Below are positions 1 to 6,187 of a stretch of 6,187 nucleotides of DNA, piece by piece (positions within the stretch are counted from its first letter, which is position 1; each line of letters opens with the position of its first letter). The position numbers were made by a program, and so were the translations under genes. Origin of the DNA: Lichenicoccus sp964235615 (GTDB lineage Bacteria > Pseudomonadota > Alphaproteobacteria > Acetobacterales > Acetobacteraceae); the NCBI GenBank assembly GCA_964235615.1, contig CAXSEE010000236.1, forward strand, positions 1-6,187, in the 5' to 3' direction. Under the pieces are notes generated by a model. That model searched no databases, was not told the origin of the DNA, and saw only the letters and a list, made by a program, of their open reading frames with translations.

Positions 1-1
1 G

Positions 2-151
2 GGACTTTGCCCCGTAGGCAGGCAGTGCGGGAAAGCCGGCCTCGATCTTGGAACCCTTTATCGGCACTTTCCACAGCGAGCGGACCTGATCGCAGCTGTT
101 TTCCGTCGTCGCCTCATCGACGTCTCCGCCATGGCACGAACCTACCGGTGA
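2..151 (+). pseudogene. TetR/AcrR-family regulator fragment (DNA-binding helices only), 5' end off-window
   Basis: Reading frame 2 is open from the window edge to a TGA at 149-151 (49 codons). Residues 11-36 match the helix-turn-helix of TetR-family repressors: an A-G-x-x-x-G turn followed by the signature GTLYRHFPQR (from base 50) and then ADLIAAVFRR, the usual start of helix 4. In the family this segment lies about 25-60 residues from the N-terminus and is followed by some 120-150 residues of ligand-binding and dimerisation domain. Here the frame stops about 13 residues after the motif, and no continuation resembling a TetR C-terminal domain is visible in the other two forward frames up to the next gene. 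I therefore read it as a truncated remnant; a short DNA-binding-only protein or a sequence error is possible. TetR proteins commonly repress efflux genes, but this one lies at the distal end of the pump operon, so a regulatory link is only a guess. Confidence 0.6.
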
Positions 152-261
152 ACGCCTGCCTGAGTCGCTGACGTCGCATCCGGCGTCCGCGCTTGATGCA
201 GAGCTTTCCGCCATCGTCTGTAAAGTTTTGCCTGCTAAAATTGAGCTGAAATTGCAGGGGC
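152..261 (+). promoter_or_regulatory. Intergenic gap with possible weak promoter for the GNAT gene
   Basis: About 110 bases with no supported gene separate the TetR fragment from the GNAT gene. The stretch from roughly 212 to 255 is clearly more AT-rich than its surroundings and contains TAAAAT at 236-241, five of six matches to a sigma-70 -10 box. No convincing -35 box lies 16-18 bases upstream: TTGATG at 193-198 is too far away. If used, transcription would start near 248 and leave a very short leader. No operator-like inverted repeat stood out. This is a weak call. Confidence 0.25.
256..260 (+). promoter_or_regulatory. Candidate ribosome binding site bearing on the GNAT start codon
   Basis: AGGGG ends only one base before the GTG at 262 but 10 bases before the in-frame GTG at 271. 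The spacing favours 271, whose product would begin MAEPLIETDRLLMRP, the usual opening of RimJ/RimL-like acetyltransferases. An in-frame TGA at 247-249 rules out any start further upstream. Confidence 0.35.
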
Positions 262-1254
262 GTGGGAGAAGTGGCGGAACCGCTTATCGAGACCGACCGC
301 CTCCTCATGAGGCCGCCGAGGGCGTGCGATCTCGACGGTTGGGCGTCTTTTTCCGCAAACGAGACCACGATCCGTTTCCTGGGCGGCGCGCAGACGCGCG
401 GTGTTGCCTGGCGGAGCATGGCAGCGGCAGCCGGAAGCTGGGCGCTGCAAGGATTTGGATCCTTCTCGGTCATCCTGCGCGACACTGGCCAGTGGATCGG
501 CCGGGTTGGACCGATCCGTCCGGAAGGTTGGCCTGCACCGGAAGTCGGCTGGGGTCTCCTGCCCGCGTTCCAGGGCCACGGCTATGCCCGAGAGGCCGCG
601 GAAGCCGCGATGCGGTTCGCCTTCGAGCGTCTCGCCTGGCCCGCGGTCCATCACGTAATTGCCGCGGATAATCATGCATCGGTCGCCGTCGCCCGTGCCC
701 TTGGCTCCCGGCTCATCGGCCCAACCCGCCTGCCTGCGCCCTATGAGGCCGATCAGGTCGATTTATGGGGCCAGGACCTTGCCGAGTGGAAGGGCCGTCA
801 GGCCAGGCAACAGGTATCGCGTGAGGAGGGGGTGGTGATAACGGTGGCGGGCGAACTGGATGCCGAGACCGAGGCCTCCATCGAAGCGGGGCTGGATGCC
901 TATAACGCCTCTCGGGTCGGACCTGATCCGACTCGCGTTCTCTGGGTGGTGTGCCGGGATGGCCACGGCAAGCTCATCGGCGGAGCACGCTGCGTCGTCA
1001 TCTGGCAATGGTTGCTCATCGACTGGCTATGGGTTGCGGAGGAGCATCGCGGTGGCGGCATCGGCTCGGCCCTGCTCCGGAGAGCGGAACAGGCCAGCAT
1101 GGCGGATGGCTGCACGGACACGATGCTGAATACGTTCAGCTTCCAGGCCCCCGCCTTCTACCGCCGCCACGGCTACAGCGTCTTCGGACAACTGGAGGAT
1201 ATGCCGCCCGGCCATGCCCGGTACTGGATGTCGAAACAGCTCAAGGCGGCTTGA
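262..1254 (+). CDS. Tandem-domain GNAT N-acetyltransferase
   Basis: The 330-residue product carries two complete-looking GNAT folds, which transfer acetyl groups from acetyl-CoA to an amine. Residues 8-175 form a RimJ/RimL-type domain (Acetyltransf_3): the typical opening ETDRLLMRPP, then E94-VGW, then the CoA pyrophosphate-binding loop Q104-GHGYA, followed by the A-x-N-x-x-S-x-x-V-A-x-x-L-G region (134-148). After a linker of about 15 residues, residues 190-328 form a second, different GNAT domain with its own CoA loop R263-GGGIG, then the segment TFSFQAPAFYRRHGY (291-305) and PPGHARYWMSKQL near the end. That ending resembles small stand-alone acetyltransferases. Both loops look intact, so both halves may bind CoA. 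The likely start is GTG 262 or, better by homology and ribosome-site spacing, GTG 271. Substrates are unknown: the first half suggests a protein N-terminus or small-molecule amine. The gene converges on the efflux operon, and nothing shows the two are co-regulated. Confidence 0.9.
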   Translation: MGEVAEPLIETDRLLMRPPRACDLDGWASFSANETTIRFLGGAQTRGVAWRSMAAAAGSWALQGFGSFSVILRDTGQWIGRVGPIRPEGWPAPEVGWGLLPAFQGHGYAREAAEAAMRFAFERLAWPAVHHVIAADNHASVAVARALGSRLIGPTRLPAPYEADQVDLWGQDLAEWKGRQARQQVSREEGVVITVAGELDAETEASIEAGLDAYNASRVGPDPTRVLWVVCRDGHGKLIGGARCVVIWQWLLIDWLWVAEEHRGGGIGSALLRRAEQASMADGCTDTMLNTFSFQAPAFYRRHGYSVFGQLEDMPPGHARYWMSKQLKAA

Positions 1255-1255
1255 G
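1240..1255. terminator. Small hairpin between convergent genes, possible weak bidirectional terminator
   Basis: CTCAAG (1240-1245), a GCGG loop, and CTTGAG (1250-1255) form a perfect 6-base-pair stem that spans the GNAT stop codon. A further G-U pair is possible. On the plus strand it is followed by TGG and four Ts (1259-1262); on the minus strand only a GTTTC tract follows. The stem is short and the T runs are poor, so it is at best a weak intrinsic terminator. It is, however, the only candidate between two convergent genes whose stop codons are 6 bases apart. Confidence 0.35.
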
Positions 1256-1260
1256 TGGTT

Positions 1261-2796
1261 TTACCCATCCGGATGCGTATCGTGCGACACGTGCACATCG
1301 CCCGGAGCATCATGCGGACTGAGCGGATTGAACGGCAGGGTCTGGTCCGGCGTGGGGAGATCGTTTCGGCTCCAGCCGCCGCCAAGTGCGCCGATAAAGT
1401 TCACCGCCGCCTGCAGCCGCGTGGTCTCGACCTGCACGGCGGCGATCTGCGCCGTGAGTGCATAGACCTGGCTGACGGTGACATCGAGATAATTGTCGAG
1501 GCCGCCGGTATAGAGTGCCAGCGTCATGTTCTGGGCCTTCACCGCCGACTGCACGGCAGCGATCTGCTGCGCGGACTCGGTGGCCAGGATATTGGTGAGC
1601 GACAGCCCGTCCTCGACCTGCTGGAACGCGGTGAGCACGGTGGCGCGGTAGTTGTCGGCGGTCTGGGAGTATTGCGACCAGCTTCGTTGCAGCTCGGCCT
1701 TGCGCAATCCGCCCTCGAACAAGGGCAGCAGCGCGGACGCGCCGACCGCCCACATGCTGTTCGGCAGGCTCGCCAGCGACCAGCCATAATCCTCGAAGCC
1801 GCTCTGCAGGCTGATGACGAAGTCCGGATAGAACGCCGCGCGCGACACCCCGATCGAGGCGCTTGCCGCCGCCATGAAACGCTCCGCGGCGGCGATGTCG
1901 GGACGCCGCTGCAGCAGCGCCGACGGCACTCCCGCCGGAATGACCGGCACGGTAAGGCGAGCGTCCGCGACCGGCGCGATGCTGAAGCTGCTCGGGTTGG
2001 TACCGGTCAGCACCGCGATCGCGTGCTGCAGGGTCACGCGACTGGCCAGCGTCGCGGTGTCCTGGGCCTCGGCTGCGGCAAGCTGGTTCTGCGCACGCGC
2101 CACATCCAGGGCTGAGGCGATCTTGCCGGCCAGGCGCATCGAGGTGATGCTGACTGCCTTCTCATACAGCGCAATCGACTGGGTATAGACGGCATGCTGC
2201 GCATCCAGGCCGCGCAGCGTCATGTAGTCGGAAGCCAGCTCGACCTCGAGGCTGAGCTGGGCGCTGGCGAGATCCGCTGCCGTTGCCTGCGCCTGCTCCT
2301 TGTAGAGCTTGGTTTCGTTTCGGATTCGGCTCCACAAGTCCGGGTCCCATGCCACCGTTGCGCCGATGGTGTTGGACGACTGCTCGTTCGGGCCGCCGCC
2401 ACCGTTGCGGAACAGCCGATGCTCGGACTGCTTGTTGTCGGTGGTCGCGACCTGCGCGTTCAGTTGCGGATACAGTCCCGCGCGTGCATCGCCGGCGAGG
2501 TCGCGCGACTGGGTATAGGCCTCGTAGGCCGCCTGAAGGTTCGGGTTGTCGAGTTCGAGCTGGACTTCGAGCGTGTTCAGCACCGGATCGCCGAAGGCCT
2601 GCCACCACGGCCCGCGCGGCAACTGGTCCAGCGGGTGCGCCACGGTGAACGGCCCGGAACCCTGGTAATTCGCCGGCAGGATGGGATGCGGCGGCTGGTA
2701 GTCCGGCGCCAGGTCGCAGCCTGTCAGGCCGCAGCAGGCCAGCGCCGCCAGCCCGGTGAGGCAGGCGATCCGCGCAAATCCTTCACGTTGCCTCAT
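1261..2796 (-). CDS. Outer-membrane channel of an RND efflux system (OprM/NodT-type OMF lipoprotein)
   Basis: This 511-residue protein is the exit duct of the tripartite pump: a trimer spanning the outer membrane and periplasm, docking on the adaptor. A signal peptide with a hydrophobic stretch (residues 9-25) ends in the lipobox LTGC, so the mature protein should start at lipidated Cys27, followed by DLAPDYQPP, typical of this family. Two outer-membrane efflux (OEP) repeats follow, about 65-265 and 285-470. The second opens with the hallmark PSALLQRRPDIAAAE (291-305) and SIGVSRAAFYPDF (314-326). Length fits the family (about 460-510). Unusual points are Asp at +2 after the lipid Cys and a His/Asp-rich tail (491-511). 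The ATG at 2796 overlaps the adaptor stop codon by 4 bases; with only a distant GGGGA (2809-2813) upstream, translation probably depends on coupling. It is the last gene of the operon and ends in TAA. Confidence 0.95.
   Translation of the reverse strand: MRQREGFARIACLTGLAALACCGLTGCDLAPDYQPPHPILPANYQGSGPFTVAHPLDQLPRGPWWQAFGDPVLNTLEVQLELDNPNLQAAYEAYTQSRDLAGDARAGLYPQLNAQVATTDNKQSEHRLFRNGGGGPNEQSSNTIGATVAWDPDLWSRIRNETKLYKEQAQATAADLASAQLSLEVELASDYMTLRGLDAQHAVYTQSIALYEKAVSITSMRLAGKIASALDVARAQNQLAAAEAQDTATLASRVTLQHAIAVLTGTNPSSFSIAPVADARLTVPVIPAGVPSALLQRRPDIAAAERFMAAASASIGVSRAAFYPDFVISLQSGFEDYGWSLASLPNSMWAVGASALLPLFEGGLRKAELQRSWSQYSQTADNYRATVLTAFQQVEDGLSLTNILATESAQQIAAVQSAVKAQNMTLALYTGGLDNYLDVTVSQVYALTAQIAAVQVETTRLQAAVNFIGALGGGWSRNDLPTPDQTLPFNPLSPHDAPGDVHVSHDTHPDG
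2793..2796 (-). other. ATGA stop/start overlap, adaptor to channel
   Basis: The adaptor TGA (2793-2795) and the channel ATG (2794-2796) share bases. This arrangement is typical of translational coupling within an operon. Confidence 0.85.
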
Positions 2797-4106
2797 TGGT
2801 CGGGCGCATCCCCGCGTGCAGCCTCGATGCGTTCGCGTTGCGCTGTGCTCAGATGCGCATTCGCGGAAGTCGCCGGGTCGGGTTCCGGCTTCGGCGCCGC
2901 CGCCTCAGGCGTCGCGGTGACCACATGCACGTGCTCGCCTTCGAGCAGGCCGGCGGAGGGATCGTTGACGAAGCGATCAGTCGGCTTCAGCCCCGCCGCC
3001 ACCTGCACGGTCTGGCCGAGATTGAGGCCGAGCTTCACGTCCTGCAGATGCACGGTGCCGTCCGGCCGCACCAGGGCCACCTGCATGCCCTGGTCACGGA
3101 ACAGCAGCGCCTGCTCGGGCACGATCAGGATGTCAGGATTGGACGGGATCACGAAGTGGACGTCGGTATAGGTGCCGGGCCAGAGCAGATGGTCGGGATT
3201 ATCGACCGTGAGTTCGGTGACCACGGTACGGGTCTGCGGGTTGAAGGCGTTCGCGGTGGTCAGGAACTGCGCTTGGAAGCTGCGGCCCGGGAACTGCGAC
3301 AGCGACAGGCTCGCCGTCAGGCCGGGCTTGAGCACCGCCGAATAATCCTGCGGCACCGAGACGTAGATGCGCAGCTTGTGGATGTCCGACACGCTGAACA
3401 GCTCGCTCGAGCCGCCGGTCGCGTGCAGGTCGCCGCCGGCCGGGCTCACGTAGCTGCCGACATCGGTGTTGCGCGCGGTGACCACGCCGTCGAACGGCGC
3501 CACCACGTTCTTGAACGCCTCCATCGCCTGGTAGCGCGCCACCTCGTGCTGCGCCGCCTGCACCTGGGCCTTCTCGGCGGTGGCGGTGGCGACCTGCACA
3601 TCGACTTCCTGCTGCGCGACCGCCTGGGTGCCGGCAAGGGCCGTCCACCGATGGGCCGTCACCTTAGCTAAGTTGTAGCGTGCCTGCGCCACCGCGAGGT
3701 CCGCCTTCGCGGTCTCGAACTGCTCGTCGAGGCTCGGTGTGTCGATCGTCGCCAGCAGCGCGTTCTTCTGCACGGTGGCGCCGTAATCCTTGTACCACAT
3801 CTGCACGTAGCCCGAGACCTGAGCGTAGATCGGCGCCGCATACCAGGCATTGATGGTGCCGGGCAGGTCGAGGTTGCGCGAAGCTGGTCCTCTGGTCGCG
3901 GAGATGAGCTGCACGTCCGGCACCGCATTCTCGTCGGCGGAGGCGCGGAGATCGGCGAGATGGCTGTGCCGGTCCCACAGCCCCCACGCGGCCAGGATAA
4001 TCGCCAGGATCACGGCGACGAGCGCGATCAGCCCGATCCGGCTTCTTGGCCGCCCGGAGGCATGCGTCTTGATCGGACTCTGCCGAACCTGTTGCTGAGC
4101 CGTCAT
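2793..4106 (-). CDS. Periplasmic adaptor subunit of an RND efflux pump (HlyD/AcrA-like membrane fusion protein)
   Basis: This 437-residue protein links the inner-membrane pump to the outer-membrane channel. A basic cytoplasmic start is followed by one membrane helix (about 24-44, SRIGLIALVAVILAIILAAW). There is no lipobox Cys, so it is anchored by that helix, unlike lipidated AcrA. The periplasmic part follows the family order: first half of the lipoyl domain (about 85-123, with QVSGYV), an alpha-helical hairpin (125-197, heptad-like and Ala/Gln-rich), second lipoyl half (199-222, VVAPFDGVVTARNTDVG), beta-barrel (about 243-320) and membrane-proximal domain (325-396, from VPEQALL). A Pro/Ala-rich tail with a charged helix (400-437) is of unknown use. 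I chose ATG 4106 because it overlaps the pump stop codon by 4 bases and opens directly into the anchor; GGGG (4117-4120) sits 10 bases upstream. The frame stays open to about 4565, but that extension lies inside the pump gene and has no adaptor character. Confidence 0.95.
   Translation of the reverse strand: MTAQQQVRQSPIKTHASGRPRSRIGLIALVAVILAIILAAWGLWDRHSHLADLRASADENAVPDVQLISATRGPASRNLDLPGTINAWYAAPIYAQVSGYVQMWYKDYGATVQKNALLATIDTPSLDEQFETAKADLAVAQARYNLAKVTAHRWTALAGTQAVAQQEVDVQVATATAEKAQVQAAQHEVARYQAMEAFKNVVAPFDGVVTARNTDVGSYVSPAGGDLHATGGSSELFSVSDIHKLRIYVSVPQDYSAVLKPGLTASLSLSQFPGRSFQAQFLTTANAFNPQTRTVVTELTVDNPDHLLWPGTYTDVHFVIPSNPDILIVPEQALLFRDQGMQVALVRPDGTVHLQDVKLGLNLGQTVQVAAGLKPTDRFVNDPSAGLLEGEHVHVVTATPEAAAPKPEPDPATSANAHLSTAQRERIEAARGDAPDQ
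4103..4106 (-). other. ATGA stop/start overlap, pump to adaptor
   Basis: The pump TGA (4103-4105) and the adaptor ATG (4104-4106) overlap, the same arrangement as at the next junction. The three subunits therefore probably come from one polycistronic message with coupled translation. Confidence 0.85.
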
Positions 4107-6187
4107 GTGTGCAGCGCCCCTTCGGGATGTACTTCGGTTTCGCGGCGGTCGGCTGCCTTCGCGTCCGGTCGATGCAGCAGCGCGAACACGCACGGCACGA
4201 ACAGTAGGGTTGCGAACGTCGCCACCAGCAGGCCACCGATCACGGCCTTTCCCAGCGGCGCATTCTGGGTATTGCTGAACGACATCGGCAACATGCCGAT
4301 CATCATTGCCAGCGCCGTCATCAGCACCGGCCGGATGCGGCCATAGCCGGCCTCGATTGCGGCGCGCACCGCATCGCCATGCTCGGCCAGACGCTCGCGG
4401 GCGAACGACACCACCAGGATCGAGTTCGCTGTGGCCGTACCCATGCACATGATCGCGCCGGTCAGCGCCGGCACCGACAGAGTGGTGTGGGTCAGGAACA
4501 GGCTCCAGACGATGCCGGCGAGTGCCCCCGGCAAGGCGGTGATGATGATGAACGGGTCCAGCCACGACTGGAAGTTGACCACGATCACCAGGTAGACCAG
4601 CAGGATGGACAGCGCGAGGCCCTCGATCAACTGCACGTAGGCGATGCCCATCGTGGTGGCCTGGCCGCGCAGGTGAACGCTGGCGCCGTGCGGCACGCCG
4701 CCGGCCATCTGGTGCACCACCACGGCCACCGCGTCGTTGACCGCACCGAGGTCACGGGCCTGGTTGGTGGCGAAGATGTCGATCACCGGCAGGATGCTGT
4801 AGTGCGAGTTGAGCAGCGCGCTGCCGGTCTGGCTGATCCGGCTGAGGCCACCCAGGAGCTGAGTGCCGTTGCCGCCCGGATCGCCGTCACCCTTGTCGAT
4901 CGGGATGGTCTCCAGGTCGTTCATGCTGGTGAGCTGGCTCTGCGGGGTCTGGGTGTTGACCAGATGCGAGATGCCGTTGCTCGGGTCGAGCCAGTAGGTC
5001 GGGGCGGTCTGGCCGCTGCCCGACAGGGTGGCCAGGGCGTTGTTGGCGACATTCGCCTCAGTGAGCCCGGTACCGAGTGCGAACGAGCGCGACGAGGCCA
5101 CCCGCAAGGTCGGCTCGTTGAAGGCCTGCTGGACGTGCACGTCGGTGATGCCCGGGATGCGGAGCATGCGCGCCACCATCTGGTTGGCATAGGCGAGGTT
5201 GGCGTCGAGATTGCGGCCGGAGACCTGCACGTCGATCGGCGCCGGCAGGCCGAAGTTCAGGATCTTGGCGGTGATGTCGCCGGGCAGGAAAGTGAACACC
5301 GTACCTGGAAACAGCTTCGGCAACTGCCGGCGCAGCGTCGCCCGATACTCATCCACCGGCGCCGCGTTGTTCTTGAGGCTGATGGTGATGTCGCAGTCCT
5401 GCGGCCCGATGGTGCCGGTCGCGCTGTACGCCTCGTTGATGCCGCTCGCCGGCAGGCCGCAATTATCCACCAGGTTGCTGACGTGGCCGGGCAGCAGGTT
5501 GCGCACCGACTTGTTCACCAGCACCGAGATCATCGAGGCATCCTCGAGGCGCGTGCCGATGGGCGCCCGGATATGCATGTCGATCTCGCCCGACCGGATG
5601 CTCGGGAAGAAATCCTGGCCGAGCGACGGGATCAGCAGCAGCGAGACCAGGGCGGCGCCCAGGAAGCCCAGCACGAAGCGGCCGCGAATGGCGACGATGC
5701 CGGTGAGCACACGCTGGTAGCTTTCGCGGAAATTGCCGAAGCGCCGTTCGAAGCCGCGCTGAAACCTGCCGAACAGCCCCGGATTCTTGACCGGTCCCTT
5801 GGCGCGCTGCGCGACCTGGGCGCGCAGCAGCCAAGCCGCCATCGTCGGCACCAGCGTGCGCGACAGGATGAAGGAGGCGATCATCGCGAAGATGATGGCT
5901 TCGGCCAGCGGCATGAACAGCCAGCCGCCGATGCCCGAAAGCTGGAACAGCGGCAGCCAGACGATGCAGATGCACAGTGTCGCGACGAAGGTCGGCACCA
6001 CGATCTGGTTCGCCGCCTCGATGATGCCCGGCTCCAGCTCGGCGCCGTGCTCGAGATGGGCGTCGATGTTCTCGATCATCACGGTGGCGTCGTCGACCAG
6101 GATACCCACCGCCAGAGCCAGGCCGCCCAGGGTCATGACGTTGATGGTCTGGCCGAGCCAGGACAGCGCCAGCACCGAGCACAGGAT
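4103..6187 (-). CDS. RND efflux transporter permease subunit (AcrB/ACR_tran family), N-terminus off-window
   Basis: This is the proton-driven inner-membrane pump of the tripartite system. The frame is open to the right edge, so the 694 visible residues lack roughly the first 375 (AcrB has 1049). GTG at 6175 is only an internal codon. Visible parts, numbered from the edge: TM4 with GILVDDATVMIEN (28-40, Asp32-Asp33 matching AcrB Asp407-Asp408); TM5 and TM6 (about 63-122); a cytoplasmic linker; TM7 (about 170-188) running into LGQDFFP; the second periplasmic porter and docking region (about 195-515); TM8-TM12 (about 520-672). In TM10 the residue before NSILVVSFA is Ala587, where AcrB has Lys940. 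In TM11 RIRPVLMT keeps the equivalents of Arg971 and Thr978 (Arg617, Thr624). Cys243 and Cys265 sit in the porter region. A general HAE1-like multidrug or hydrophobic-compound pump is most likely; the substrate is unknown. It lacks the CusA-type metal signature in TM10. Confidence 0.95.
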   Translation of the reverse strand: MLCSVLALSWLGQTINVMTLGGLALAVGILVDDATVMIENIDAHLEHGAELEPGIIEAANQIVVPTFVATLCICIVWLPLFQLSGIGGWLFMPLAEAIIFAMIASFILSRTLVPTMAAWLLRAQVAQRAKGPVKNPGLFGRFQRGFERRFGNFRESYQRVLTGIVAIRGRFVLGFLGAALVSLLLIPSLGQDFFPSIRSGEIDMHIRAPIGTRLEDASMISVLVNKSVRNLLPGHVSNLVDNCGLPASGINEAYSATGTIGPQDCDITISLKNNAAPVDEYRATLRRQLPKLFPGTVFTFLPGDITAKILNFGLPAPIDVQVSGRNLDANLAYANQMVARMLRIPGITDVHVQQAFNEPTLRVASSRSFALGTGLTEANVANNALATLSGSGQTAPTYWLDPSNGISHLVNTQTPQSQLTSMNDLETIPIDKGDGDPGGNGTQLLGGLSRISQTGSALLNSHYSILPVIDIFATNQARDLGAVNDAVAVVVHQMAGGVPHGASVHLRGQATTMGIAYVQLIEGLALSILLVYLVIVVNFQSWLDPFIIITALPGALAGIVWSLFLTHTTLSVPALTGAIMCMGTATANSILVVSFARERLAEHGDAVRAAIEAGYGRIRPVLMTALAMMIGMLPMSFSNTQNAPLGKAVIGGLLVATFATLLFVPCVFALLHRPDAKAADRRETEVHPEGALHT

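Noticed and set aside
193..226. TTGATG with TAAAGT as a sigma-70 promoter pair
   Set aside because: The spacing is 22 bases, too long for a usual promoter, and the -10 match is poor.
114..485. Minus-strand open frame of 123 codons
   Set aside because: It is mostly antisense to the first GNAT domain, is Arg-rich and low in recognisable structure, and matches no family I know. High GC content readily yields such frames.
228..671. Plus-strand open frame of 147 codons overlapping the GNAT start
   Set aside because: It reads the GNAT gene in another frame, giving a Pro/Arg/Gly-rich product with no domain, and it does not continue the TetR fragment.
1255..2115. Plus-strand open frame of 286 codons opposite the channel gene
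   Set aside because: It is antisense to clear OEP domains, and its Arg/Gly/Leu-rich composition is typical of a GC-rich shadow frame.
2194..3671. Long plus-strand open frames opposite the channel and adaptor genes
   Set aside because: They are antisense shadows: no recognisable domain, runs of Arg, Gly and Ala, and they cross the well-supported gene junction at 2793.
4107..4565. Upstream in-frame extension of the adaptor to about 590 residues
   Set aside because: It lies entirely within the pump gene in another frame, shows Arg/Gly/His-rich shadow composition, and ignores the ATG at 4106 that overlaps the pump stop and opens into the membrane anchor.
6173..6175. GTG as the true start of the pump
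   Set aside because: The same frame continues open to the window edge with hydrophobic RND-like residues, and starting here would delete TM1-TM3 and the first porter domain, so it is an internal Val codon.

Overview
The window is GC-rich with strongly GC3-biased codons. The proteins look like those of an alphaproteobacterium, and the style of the RND pump and adaptor suggests Acetobacteraceae or a relative. That placement is an inference from protein character; there is no rRNA or other marker here.

Layout. The right two thirds (6187 down to 1261, minus strand) is a tripartite RND drug-efflux operon in the order pump, adaptor, outer-membrane channel. The pump enters from the right edge without its N-terminus (about 375 residues missing, judged by alignment to AcrB). 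Both junctions are 4-base ATGA stop/start overlaps, so the three subunits are probably translationally coupled from one mRNA whose promoter lies outside the window. The left third is on the plus strand. It holds a 49-codon fragment carrying the DNA-binding helices of a TetR-type regulator (2-151), a short AT-richer gap, and a 330-residue protein made of two GNAT acetyltransferase domains in tandem (262-1254). The GNAT gene and the efflux operon converge tail to tail with only 6 bases between their stop codons. A small hairpin there may serve as a weak shared terminator.

How the parts work together. The inner-membrane pump takes substrates from the periplasm or membrane and is driven by protons. 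The membrane-anchored adaptor bridges it to the OprM/NodT-like channel for export across both membranes. The substrate cannot be read from the sequence. The GNAT protein is not clearly linked to efflux.

The window looks mostly like ordinary chromosomal accessory content; I did not find a wholly new system. The points most worth a second look are: an Ala where AcrB has its essential TM10 Lys940, with the other proton-relay residues kept; a pair of cysteines in the pump's porter region; the orphan TetR helix-turn-helix fragment; the double-GNAT fusion; and a His/Asp-rich tail plus an Asp+2 lipobox on the outer-membrane channel. I saw no CRISPR array, tRNA, rRNA, insertion sequence or attachment site.
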